Assembly (NCBI GenBank): GCA_030512335.1
Contig: JAULSU010000003.1
Location: 2,108,001 to 2,172,000, forward strand
Direction: 5' to 3'
DNA from: Immersiella caudata
Lineage: Eukaryota > Ascomycota > Sordariomycetes > Sordariales > Lasiosphaeriaceae
Length of the DNA stretch: 64,000 nucleotides
The position numbers were made by a program, and so were the translations under genes. The stretch's first letter is position 1, and the number at the start of each line of letters is the position of its first letter. The notes under the pieces are model-generated. The model worked only from the letters and a program-made list of their open reading frames with translations. It was not told where the DNA came from and did no database searches. This document shows positions 34,057-44,165 of the stretch, piece after piece.

Positions 34057-34170
34057 AGCATTTCACGCCATACGCCCTCGGCTCTGATTTCCAATCCTCA
34101 ACCCAGCTGCCCTAGCATTTCCCCGTACGCCGGTGGACTCTGCTTTCCAAAACCCCAACCCAATTGCCCC
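34057..34170. repeat. 57-base tandem duplication, two diverged copies
   Basis: Unit A is 34057-34113 and unit B is 34114-34170; both are exactly 57 bases and both start AGCATTTC. They share TACGCC, CTCTG, TTTCCAA and CAACCCA in the same order. On the minus strand the length equals 19 codons. Both read GQLG at the start and EML at the end in one frame, but unit A has TGA where unit B has TGG (Trp). Sequence before unit A (CCTCAACCG) hints at an older, more degenerate third copy. Confidence 0.75.
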
Positions 34171-35195
34171 GGTAGCCCTAACTGATGCCCAAAAGAGATT
34201 GGTGCAAGTTCAAGTTGCAAACCAAGTAGCGCAAATTTCAAACCCCCCTCTGTTTTTGTTCTGTTTGCTCTTTTCTCGATTTTTTGTTGGCATGAGAGCC
34301 AATGCTGGAACACACGATCCAGACATTCCTGTTTCCAAAGAAGTAAGCGAGGATCAAGAATACCAAACACGAACCAATGGGGGAAGTATCACAGCCTGCG
34401 GATTTGAAGTACAAGTAGCTGGCCACGGTAGATTGGAAGAGAGAGAAAGACATGGTGTTTAAGGTTGGATTCAGCCTTTCTGCTCTCTATTTATCGTTGG
34501 CAGGCACTGAAAATTGGCGTTGTCCAGAGAAAAGGATAGATACAAAAGAGGTAGACTAAAACCTACTTTGCATCTATTTTGGCCTATGCCGACCTCGAAA
34601 CGCCTTGATCACAAGGCCATTTGGCTTTGAGAGACACACTGTTGTCGAGTTCGACACACTGAATAAATTTGAAGTGGATATGGTAAAATGCTGGTGGCGG
34701 CGGAGGAGGTGGGGGGGGGGGAGCAGAGGTGGAAGTGGAAGTGGATTACGCGAAGGTGGTTGAGGTGGAGGATGATGATAAAGAAGAAAGGGGGTCATCG
34801 TACCATATTGTCCGGGTTGAGCCGGAAAAGAACAACAAAAACTTATAAAAAAGGCAAGAAAGCCCTTATGCGAGAAAACCGAATGCAAAGGATATCCCGT
34901 CGGCCCAATCATAACTCATCGCGCTACGCCATAATGTCGAAAATCCGCCGTACTTTGAGCCGATTAGTCCGCCAGAAGAAATAGAAGGAAGCGAGGAAAG
35001 GTAGCAACAACAAATATTGGATACCTTATCTGCTCCGGACGCCCTCCCGACTCCTTAACTCTTCGACTCCACGGCTCCTCTCAAACTAAGGTATCGCTGA
35101 GCGCGCTGTCTGCCAAACTGAGACAAAAACATCAACCCATGTCGGCTGGGATGAATGCCCTCAAAGCTTTCGGCCAGGGCCGCAAGCCAAGGGTG
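34171..35195. other. Region without a supported gene
   Basis: A minus-strand frame running 34370 to 34098 joins the tandem repeat, and may be the 5' part of the same decayed coding sequence. A run of 11 G lies at 34711-34721. The remainder is A/G-rich on the plus strand between about 34730 and 35000. No RNA gene is recognised. Confidence 0.4.
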
Positions 35196-35521
35196 TTAGT
35201 GTTGTTGCTGCTCGTACTCCATCGGTATGTTCTGGGTGAATGTCAGATTGTGTTCATGATTCTCTCTGTGGGCGATGATGCTTAGGTCCAAGGCTCTCGG
35301 TAGCATACCTGGTTCATTGCGCCTGGAAAAGCAATGACGACAAGGCGGATGACAAACCACATCTGATCCTGGTATCGACTGATGTCGTTCAGCAGTTCTT
35401 GGAACTGGTGGCCCTGACCGGACGTGTTCAATTCTTCAAGGATATTTCCAGTAGCTCGGACAGCATCGAGGAGTCTGTCTATCACAAACGTGAGGTTTGG
35501 CTGCTCTGGCATGTTTGGCAT
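35196..35521 (-). CDS. Hypothetical protein, at least 82 aa, C-terminal exons
   Basis: Two exons can be supported: 35309-35521 (71 codons, MPNMPEQPNLTFVIDRLLDA...FPGAMNQ) and 35196-35231 (NIPMEYEQQQH then stop). They are separated by a 77-base intron with donor GTATGC and acceptor CACCCAG. The first exon would form two or three amphipathic helices (LLDAVRATGNILEEL, FQELLNDISRYQDQMWFVIRLVVI). I know no family for it. In-frame sequence upstream meets a TAG five codons before the first Met. However, two further minus frames upstream (to about 36019) have biased, coding-like composition in other phases. So this may be a complete small gene or the 3' end of a larger, frame-broken one. The clean intron is the main support. 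Confidence 0.5.
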
Positions 35522-36978
35522 CTCTGGTGCGGTCTACCTTGGTGGGTTGAGAGAGTGGAATGTGTGACTTTGGGGGGAATGAATGTAGTGGTTTTGGAGG
35601 TTGGTGGATGGCTGCTGTGCTGGACGGCCGGGAGGCTGGGTGGGAAGTATAAATTCAATATGGAATTGGGAGTGGATGTCGTGTGGCTAGATGTGGTTGA
35701 TGTCAGCGGTGTCATAGATGATGCTCTGGCTGCCGCTTGGGCATCACCAACAAGCTGCGATTGAATCAGTGACTACAGGTTGAGTTTGGTGGGCGCCGAA
35801 GGCTTGCTGATGTGCGGCTTGGAGGTGTGGACAGAACCTGAGGTGTGAAGATAGGTGGGTACCGAGGGCACTCTCAGTCCCTTCCATACCATGACGAGAT
35901 GAGGTACCCGGAGCCATTGGATGCCCGGTCAAATCCCCTGACCAGCAAGAAAATGGATAGCGCGGTGATACTGAAACGTTGGGACCCAGGTATGGGTTGC
36001 TAACGTGTCTTGCGGGCAAACAACGTGTTCAGGGACATGCTTGATGCCTTCTCAAATTGAGAAGACCTCTGTTGTCAACAGAATCGAGACATTTTAGATA
36101 CTGGGCGTGCGCAGGCACGTGGCATGTTCCGACCTAGAGAGTGACCCAAGGTATGGCATTGAGGCTCGGACATGTCGTTTCAAGGCCTCTTGTGATATTG
36201 GCAAGGCCACTGGCGGTGAAGACAACGTCGGTTCCATTAAGGGTACCGAAGGTATTTCCAAAGCTGTGGGCCCATGTTGATGTATTCTTTCCACGGAGCA
36301 GCGGGCCCCTGTTCAATTTGACTGGAGCCGTCAGACATGTGAGTGATCTCTTTGCGCGGCTGCCCCTCCTGAATTGTTCCCGGCTTCCGACGATAGCCTT
36401 AGTGCAGCAAAACAGTTTCCTGTGGCAGGCTTTCGAACGCTGGCATATTGCAATTCCAGTTGGACTGGGCTGCTCAAGGAACCGAGAAGGAAGGAGCAGG
36501 AGACTCGCTCCCCAACAGAGCTTGCTCCCACTTCTCGCGCCTTCCGGGACGGACCGGCGCCCGCAAAACACGACAACCTAAGGCCCTCAACAATATCTTC
36601 ATACATGTTTGTCGAATTCAAGTCGTACAAAGACAAAGTTGCATCTCTAGGTGTAACATTGAAGGTCAATTCCAATTGGACAGCTCGCTCCCAGGGCGCT
36701 GGGTCGTCGTGACTGTGCGCTAATCAGGAAGGTCCGACCCCTGTCTAGGCTTGCATGGCCCAGCTCCCGTAGCGTGGCCCGACATCGCGCGACAAGTGGA
36801 TCGACGTCCAAAAAGTCCCATCATAGGTGATCAACGGTTAGAAACAACCAAGCCGAGATTTCACGCTTGCACCTCCATCGCAATTTTGGATATCCCGTCT
36901 TAGAACGAGCTCCTCTGCACTTCGGTCCGAAACTGGCCCCTTCGGACGACGATATCTGACTCCGACACCATAGGAAGG
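35522..36978. other. Fragmented minus-strand frames upstream of PHS1
   Basis: Two consecutive minus-strand frames (35482-35715, Thr/Ser/Pro-rich; and 35744-36019, ending QAAHQQAFGAHQTQPVV) abut the hypothetical gene in different phases without intron-sized gaps. Further left, minus frames at 36134-36571 and 36331-36675 contain stretches such as ELTFNVTPRDATLSLYDLNS and FGNTFGTLNGTDVVFTASGL with several N-glycosylation sequons. I cannot join them with good splice sites. They look like broken genes but remain unproven. Confidence 0.35.
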
Positions 36979-37751
36979 ATGGCGAAATCGACGTCACCGG
37001 CGCCAAAGCGCAGCGGGTTCGGTCCTAAGAAGGCCTACTTGGTGCTCTACAACGCCGCCTCAGCCGTCGCATGGGCTGTCGTCTTTGGGCGCGTCGTCGC
37101 GACCTACTCGGCTAACGGCGCAGGAGATGTCGCTTCCGCTGTCGACAACTTCGCGCGCACCACCCAGACCTTTGCCGTCATGGAGATCCTCCACGCCCTG
37201 ACCGGTTCGAGGCCCCTTTTATCCTTGCCTTCTCAATCCAAGCTAACCTCCTTCCTCCCCTAGGCGTTGTCCCGGCCCCCTTCTTCACGACTGCCATGCA
37301 GGTCTTCAGCCGCCTCCTTCTCATGTGGGGTATCACGTATCCCTTCCCGGCACTCAACGTCAGCCCCTTTTACTCGTCCATGCTGGTAGCCTGGAGCACC
37401 ACCGAGATTATCCGGTACTCGTACTTTGTCTTCAAGCAGTTCGACATGGTACCTGGTGCTCTTCACTGGCTGCGCTACAGCGCCTTCTTGATTCTCTATC
37501 CTATCGGCATCACCAGCGAGGTGGCCATGATCATTCTGGCTCTGCGCGGTCCGGCAGACACCCTCCATGAGTTCTACCCTGCTGCACTGCTGGGCATTCT
37601 GGCTTCCTACGTTCCTGGTAGGCGGTTTTTCTCTAGGGCCTCCGGGATCTTTGCTGACTGATTTGATGTAGGGTCTATCATCCTTTACTCGCACATGCTC
37701 AAACAGAGAAAAAAGAACCTGGGGCCCCCGAAGGCCAAAAAGACACAATAG
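36979..37751 (+). CDS. PHS1: Very-long-chain (3R)-3-hydroxyacyl-CoA dehydratase
   Basis: ER multipass enzyme catalysing the third step of very-long-chain fatty acid elongation, dehydration of 3-hydroxyacyl-CoA, needed for sphingolipid synthesis. Three exons (36979-37204, 37264-37617, 37672-37751) give 219 aa, the usual length. Six hydrophobic helices can be traced, with the family segments YLVLYNAASAVAWAVVF, VMEILHALTGVVPAPF and STTEIIRYSYFVFKQFD. The catalytic pair lies in LILYPIGITSE, with Tyr154 and Glu161 spaced seven apart as in yeast Phs1 (Tyr149 and Glu156). The C-terminus is strongly basic (LKQRKKNLGPPKAKKTQ), consistent with ER retention. Intron 1 has an unusual donor, GTTCGA. Convergent with the hydrolase gene, 229 bases apart. 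Confidence 0.95.
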
Positions 37752-37980
37752 ATGTGTGGGGCAATGATTATATGTGGCACGTAATGGGACCCAAAGATAT
37801 GGACATCATAATGGTTGGTCTGGTCACGGTGGTTGACACTGATGTCTCGGAGGGGAAATAATAGATGTATTGTTAGGTTGGGTACACGGATAGAACCCTC
37901 TTTTTTCTGGGATAAGGTAGACAAAGCATTTTCTGGAAGCCAAGCATGGACTCAAACGATGTATTCCTATGGTACACTGG

Positions 37981-39277
37981 TCATGGGTGAATTACGTCCG
38001 CACTGCTATCATACCAGTCGTTGCGCGTCCAAGATGCAATCATGTCCTTGGCTTCGTTGATCATCTTCTCATAAGCCGGGTTCTCCTTCGGCTCGAACAT
38101 GGCTGCACTTCTGTCAGTTATATATTCGGGAGTTCGTCGGGATCGAGACTTACACATATGCGCCCACACCTCATCTGTTGCTTTCTCGTTCACAGCCGGC
38201 CTCCAGTCTCCCGCTACATCGCGCTGCGGAACGACACAGAAGGTCCGTTGATTCCCAAGCACTGTCCCTACCACACTATCAGTCCTGGAATTCGCCGCTT
38301 TCCCCAACCGAGTGTATAGGTTTCCGAATCCCACGCCGAGATCCCTGTTCAACCGTACCATGTACGCAACACGCCGGCGCAACTCCTCCTTCCGCGCCAA
38401 ACATCCCACAAATTCCATGTGAGATGCCGCCCATCCCCACCCCTGACTGATCTGCTCCCGATTATAGTACGCCGCAGCTCCGCTGGCCGCAACCGCGCTC
38501 ACAGCTCCCGCCACCATGGCTATCTTCCCCCACTTCCCCCACCCACCATCGTTCGCAGGGGCCTTCCCATCCTTATCCTTCTTCTCCGGCGCCGGCAATG
38601 CGGCCACAGGCTTCTCCGGCGCTGCCCTCGATGCATCTGCTGCCTTGGCACCGCCCCACAAACTCGTAAGACCGTTGAGCTGAGCTACCGCTGCGGACGC
38701 CGTGGCGAGATGCCCTTCAGCGCCGTGAGCCACCACCCCCGGCGAGACTCCTAGGAACGGCGTATCAAAGGCTAACACACCCTGAATATACGGGAACATT
38801 AACGAGCTCGGTGTAGGCGGTCGTGGCGGCGCGATCTTGCTATTTGCCTCATCCTGGGCAGGGTCTGTCGTTCCGTGAATGGGCTTCTCAGAGCTCAGAG
38901 CTATCGCGGTCTCGGCGGCCACAATACCGCCCATGGAGTGCCCGATTAGAACGACGCGAACATGCGGATCGACGGTGGGCGAGGGTGCGCCGGTAGCAAC
39001 CTCAAGGTCAATGACTTTGTTGAGGAGCCAGTCGCGGAAGCGGGAAACGCATTCGAGGAGGTCGCCACGGGTTTCGTATTTGGGGTAGACTTCTACCTTG
39101 ACAGAGACTTTGGGGAGGGCGATGGCGACGCGCCGGCGAAGGTCCTCGGTGAAGGCGTAGTTGTCCCCGAAGGTGGATTCACCCCCCTGTTGTTGATTAG
39201 TGAGTTATGTGATGGAGGATTGTGAAATTATTTACCTTGAAGCCGTGGATAAAAGTGAGGAGGAGTGTTTTCTTCAT
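37981..39277 (-). CDS. Alpha/beta hydrolase, DUF676-like serine esterase
   Basis: Three exons (39236-39277, 38154-39186, 37981-38102) give 398 aa. The N-terminus, MKKTLLLTFIHGFK then GGESTFGDNYAFTEDLRRRV, is the first strand and oxyanion-loop region of DUF676-type lipases/esterases. The nucleophile elbow is GHSMGG (Ser98). The strand VLAFDTPFLGVSPGVVAHGAEGH follows; it resembles the post-elbow loop (TPxxG) of that family. A Lys/Ala-rich linker and a hydrophobic helix (IAMVAGAVSAVAASGAAAYY) may tether it to a membrane. The 51-base second intron (38103-38153; donor GTAAGT, branch CTGAC) has no stop and a length divisible by three. Its removal restores HMSMFEPKENPAYEKM, which reads as a natural family segment. 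Substrate is unknown. Confidence 0.82.
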
Positions 39278-40186
39278 CGCAGGGGGCCATAAGGTTGAGC
39301 TCGTGGATGGGGGAGAGGATGATGGAAGGTTGCTGTCCAGCCCCTGTAAGCACTCGGAGGTTGGATGCTACCACCTGGATGGTGGGGGCGGGGCACCCCC
39401 CCTTAGAGGTGACGCAGGCACGACACCCGACATGGGTTTGATTAACCGCGAAATGTGCATATTTTCGTGATTGAGATCCCAGGCCATGAAATCACGATGG
39501 GCGAGTTTCAGGGCAGCTGGCACCGAGGGGCTAGGTTTTTTTTTCCGATTGATTTGTGTTCTCTTTGTCCAGGTATCTTGTCGGTGTTTTGGTTTGTTGG
39601 GGAAGCTGTGAGAAGGGAGGTGGAAATGATGGACCTCCTGAGTTTCATGGAGAGTTTGAAGCAAAATCTGAAGATCAACCCATTTCCAATACCCATCTCG
39701 CCCCATGCCGCGGGAACTTTGTCAACATCCAACATCCAGAAGCTGTCAACAAAGGCAGGTGGGCTTAGTGGGGGCTTATCGATAAGCCGAACACAGCGCT
39801 TGGCCCGTGACCAGGGATGGCAAAGACGCGCTGACTGCGACCAGCCATTTTGTTTGGACAGGTCCTCTCACCACTGGCAACATTTCGGAGTCCTCGCTCG
39901 TCTGCACCTGATCGCCCACTCGACGAGCACGGCATCAGGGCACCAAACATGACTTGATACTCACTGCGTTATTGCTTTATTTTCTTCAACACCCCATCCT
40001 TTCCTTCCCTCGCCGTCAGCGCGCCGGACCTCCCATCCTACGTACCGAGGCGATCGCTCCTCTTCCGTTTCGCCATTTCCGTACGTTTTGAGAAAACGCG
40101 TCCTTGAGCGCCCCCGCCACCGCTGTGGCCCTATACAAATCCAGAACTAGTCGCTTCACTCCCCGAGCTTGTCTTCCGGTGTTACC
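39278..40186. promoter_or_regulatory. Divergent region between hydrolase gene and PAP1
   Basis: About 0.9 kb. Short frames only. The 150 bases before PAP1 are pyrimidine-rich, likely its leader. No specific site is recognised. Confidence 0.45.
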
Positions 40187-42030
40187 ATGATGGAGCGCAC
40201 GTTCGGCATAACGCCGCCCATTTCGACCGCACTGCCGACCGAGGCCGAAAAGAGAGCGAATGAAGCATTGGCAAAGGAGTTGCGCGCCCAGGGCACTTTT
40301 GAACCTCCATCTGAGACACAAAAGAGAGAGGACATTCTCAAGCGCCTTCAAAAGATCGCTGACGAGTTTGTGAAGCGGGCAGCGGCCGAGAAGCACCCCA
40401 AAAGTCCGTACCTAGTTCGAAACGCCCGTGGCAGAATTTTTACGTACGGCAGCTACCGGTTGGGAGTTTACGGTCCTGGATCGGATATGGATACCCTCGT
40501 CGTCGCGCCGAGATACGTCGACGTCGATCAATACTTCAAGATCTTTCCCGCCCTGCTGGAGGAGATGGCGCCGCCTGGAGCCATCACGGATCTTAATCCT
40601 GTTCCAGACGCTTTCGTCCCAATCATCAAGTTCGAGTTCAACGACATCAGCATCGATCTGATCTTTTGTCCCATCCAGAGTCTTGGGGAGCTGCCGGACG
40701 ACAAGGATTGGAATCTTCACGACAACAACCTGCTTCGTGGATTGACCGAGAACCAGGTGCGATCGCTGAACGGAACGCGAGTCACGGACGAGATTCTTAG
40801 CCTGGTGCCAGAACCTGCCACGTTTAGGCTGGCGATTCGCGCCATAAAACTGTGGGCGCAACGAAAAGCCATATACGCCAACATCCTCGGATATCCTGGT
40901 GGAATTGCTTGGAACATCATGGTTGCCAGGGTTTGTCAATTATACCCAAAAGCAACCAGCGCTGTGATTGTGAGCAAGTTCTTCAACATCATGCTCAAGT
41001 GGCCCTGGCCGGTTCCTGTTGTTTTAAAGGATATTGAGTACGGTCTCACGGTCAACCAAGTAGCTGTGTGGAATCCCAAGGTAAGTCCGGCAACCCTCTC
41101 CGCTATGCTGATATCTTACCAACAGAGTAGATCTATCATGGCGACAGACACCACAGGATGCCCATCATCACTCCATCATACCCGTCAATGTGCACGACGC
41201 ACAACGTAGGAAAATCGGCCATGGCTGTAATTCAGGAAGAGTTGGAGAAGGGTGCCAAGGTAACAGATGAGATCATGTTAGGCAGACGGCCCTGGAAGGA
41301 CCTTTTCACGAAACACATATTTTTCACGACGGGCTTCAAGTTTTACCTCACAGTCATCTCGTCCAGCAAAACCAGGGAGGCTCAAAACAAGTGGGCCTCC
41401 TTTATAGAGTCGAGGGTGCGCCATCTGGTCATGAAACTCGACATGCACAATTCTATCCAACTCGCCCGTCCTTTCAACAAGGGTTATGATCGGGTGCACC
41501 GCTGCCGAACCGATGCCCAAATCGAACAAGTCCAGGCTGGTAGCCTTGCCTACTTAGTGAAGGCTGAGGACCTTGAGAAACCGGAGGTCAAAACGGAGGC
41601 CAAGACCGAGACCCCGAGCGAACCTGTCAAGACAGAGAAGGCAGAAACAAATGGGGTCAAGGGAGAAGAGGATGGCGATGTCAAGCTTGGAGACATCCCA
41701 GAGAATCCTGAAAACGGTACCCCTCTAGAGATTGAGATCTACACGACTAACCACTACATCGGACTGCAACTGAATGAAGGCGCTAAGTCGCTGGACCTCT
41801 CGCGGGAAGTTAACGAGTTTAAGTCGTTCTGCATGTCTAACGACAAGATCTTCGACGGCGAGCTGATGTGCTTGACAGTTCAGCACGTGAGGAATTTTGA
41901 CTTACCCGACGATGTGTTTGAGCCGGGCGAAGTGAAGCCGGTGAAGCCTGTTAAGAAGAAGCGACCGGCTGCGACGGAGGAATCGGCCAAAGCAGACGCA
42001 AAACGTCAAAAAACGGCCCCCGATGGTTAG
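40187..42030 (+). CDS. PAP1: Nuclear poly(A) polymerase
   Basis: Catalytic subunit that adds poly(A) tails to mRNA 3' ends after cleavage. Two exons (40187-41080 and 41131-42030) give 597 aa, close to yeast Pap1 (568 aa). The nucleotidyltransferase signature FTYGSYRLGVYGPGSDMDTLVV holds two metal-binding Asp (103 and 105), with the third at Asp157 (ISIDLIF). The central domain (LGYPGGIAWNIMVARVCQLYP) and RNA-binding domain (MPIITPSYPSMCTTHNVGKS and later LEIEIYTTNHYIGLQL) are intact. An acidic/Lys-rich insert near residues 430-490 and a basic tail (KPVKKKRP...KRQK) suggest nuclear localisation signals. Two tandem ATGs open the frame; the first is used here. The intron ends in TAG after a nearby unused CAG. 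Confidence 0.97.
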
Positions 42031-43110
42031 GTACCACGAAATCGTAGATGACGTTAAGGACGTATGGATAGATGGGGTCAGCGAGGCATAATTTCCACGT
42101 CAAAACCGTGAACCGAGCCTTATATGTGCTTGGGATTGTGTATGTTAGATGTCGGTTAGACAGATAATAAAGATTAGGTTTTGAGGCACAAGTGCCTCAC
42201 CAAACCGTCTTGCCTTCACCTTCAGGCTGGTGCTTCGATCGTTGTGTTGTGTTTGGTAGTTGGTGCAGACGGGAAGCCGCATGTTGGTCTTCGTCAGACT
42301 GGAAGTTTAAGAATATCTTGTGAATTCCCTTGGGAATTCCAGTACATACAACCATAGGTACTGGAAAGCTCGGGGTCCCGTCTGCTCTCCTTTGGATAGC
42401 CCAGTCACTACCAGACTACCTCAGTAGTTGCGTCCGTGACGACCAGCGAATCCCCGCTGTGGTATGTCCTTTTTGTACATTTTTTTGGCACTCATCCTCA
42501 ATTGAATGGTCTTCTCGGGAGGCAGAAGGCGCGTGTGACTTTGTTTTGATCAAGGCGACAACCTGCTCCCTGCGAATTGAGATGGATCTAGAGCACAGTG
42601 GCTCAAGAGTCTGAAGAACATCGTGCAATAGGGAGCAAACACCCTCTAGGGGGTGAAGTTTGATCGTCGAGAAGTGCGAAGCATGATATCCACAAATACG
42701 CGAGAAAGGAGATGTTGCAAACATATCTTGATGTACAGGCCAATGTATACTCGCGCCCAGCCCCATGAGAGATGAGATTCCAGAAGCCAAATGACTCGCC
42801 CCCTTTGCCGCGACATGCTACCAGATGCTTTCTCCTAGCCAGAACGACAGCGCTCCCCACGAATTACGACCCCTTGGCCACCGCGTCGCTGCCCGTAGCA
42901 TCTCGGCTGTTCGGTGTCGCCAACAGGCCATGGTCTAGTAAAACAGTAATAAAAACACACGAGCAACGCCATCTGCCGGGCGCGATGCAGTTGTAGTATA
43001 GTACAAGAAACGGAAAGGGCCTCGGGAGACGCTACCGAGCCTATAACCTCCGACTGCTGCTCTCATCCCTCAGCCCCCTCCCATCATCCATTCCCATGCT
43101 CAACCATCTC
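42031..43110. other. Convergent 3' flanks of PAP1 and TOM22
   Basis: About 1.1 kb between stop codons. A perfect inverted repeat, GAATTCCC and GGGAATTC with a TT spacer, lies at 42322-42339. No gene or RNA is recognised. Confidence 0.5.
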
Positions 43111-43642
43111 TCAGAGAGCAGGCTTCGCCGCGCCCCCAGACAGCTCTCTTCCCACCCTGTCGGCCGTCCCCTCCTCCCCTGCGATCCCACCACTCGTCAA
43201 CAGCTCCCCGCCCATCTGCCTCATCCTCTCCTCCTGCTCCATGGCCATCATGTTCTGATCCTCGCCGTACGCCAGCGCAAAGGGTACGCCGACCAATAGC
43301 GCCGACACGGAAATCGCCCAGGTCGCACGGCCGGCAAAGAAGATTGTGCTCTTTACCATGCTCGTGGTGGACTCGACTTTGTCCCAGATCCAGCCGCGCG
43401 TGGTAGGCGGGACTATGTCGCGCAGGGCGTAGAGGCGATCGGCGAGGGATTCTTCAGCGGGGTCGTAGTTGGATTCGGTGGAGATTTCTGAGTCTGTGGG
43501 TCGGTTAGTACGACGATATGCGAGGGAGGCAGAGCGAGAGGGGGCAGGAAAACATACCAGTATCAGTGAAGTCATCCTCGTCGTAGTCTTCGACCTTGTG
43601 GTTCTGGAAGTGCTCGTCCTCGACCTCTGTGAGCTGGACCAT
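43111..43642 (-). CDS. TOM22: Mitochondrial import receptor subunit Tom22
   Basis: Central receptor and organiser of the outer-membrane TOM complex. Exons 43558-43642 and 43111-43487 give 153 aa, the usual fungal length. The cytosolic N-terminus is acidic (EVEDEHFQNHKVEDYDEDDFTDTEIS), as expected for presequence binding. The conserved ESLADRLYALRDIVPPTTRGWIWDKVESTTSMVKSTIFFAGRATWAISVSALLVGVPFALAYGEDQ contains the single tail-anchoring helix, with its characteristic Pro. The C-terminal intermembrane-space part is Met/Glu/Gly-rich (NMMAMEQEERMRQMGGEL). The intron has donor GTATGT and acceptor CTCAG and splits a Glu codon. Confidence 0.95.
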
Positions 43643-44165
43643 TTTGACGATTGCTGGTGCAAGAGATGCGCAGCCGTAAAAGCCAAAGGGTATGAAGTGT
43701 TGCGTAATCGAGAGTCGGATGCGCGTCAATGGGGGTGTTTTGTAGACGTGTTGTGGGTTGATGGGAATCAATTGATTAGGACTCGACGTTGAATGGACCC
43801 GGCTGAAGAACTTTTTGGCTGGCGAAACCGTGGTGCTGGAGTTTGGAGCATGACGAGTTTTGGTCCCGCTAAACCCAATCCGGGTTGGCGCGGTTCACGC
43901 GCAACTAAGCAATCAGCGGTGCTACTAATTGGCCCCCTAGCCCCTTTTCCTTGCCATGTCACTCAAAAACACAATCTGGTCTGGTCAAAGTGTTTTTGAA
44001 TGCGTCTGATCTAGGTCTTGACTGCTATGTCTTCTATGGTGATTTTAAAAGCCAAGTCGCTCATTATGCCATGCCTTTCAGAACATCATCACCAGCGCCA
44101 TTTGGCACACTTCCGTCTCTGTTCCTCCCCCTTTTTCTTTCCGACTGCTCGTCGGCGTTCTAATC
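43643..44165. promoter_or_regulatory. TOM22 promoter and NHA1 3' flank
   Basis: About 520 bases between two genes on the same strand. No specific element is recognised. Confidence 0.45.
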
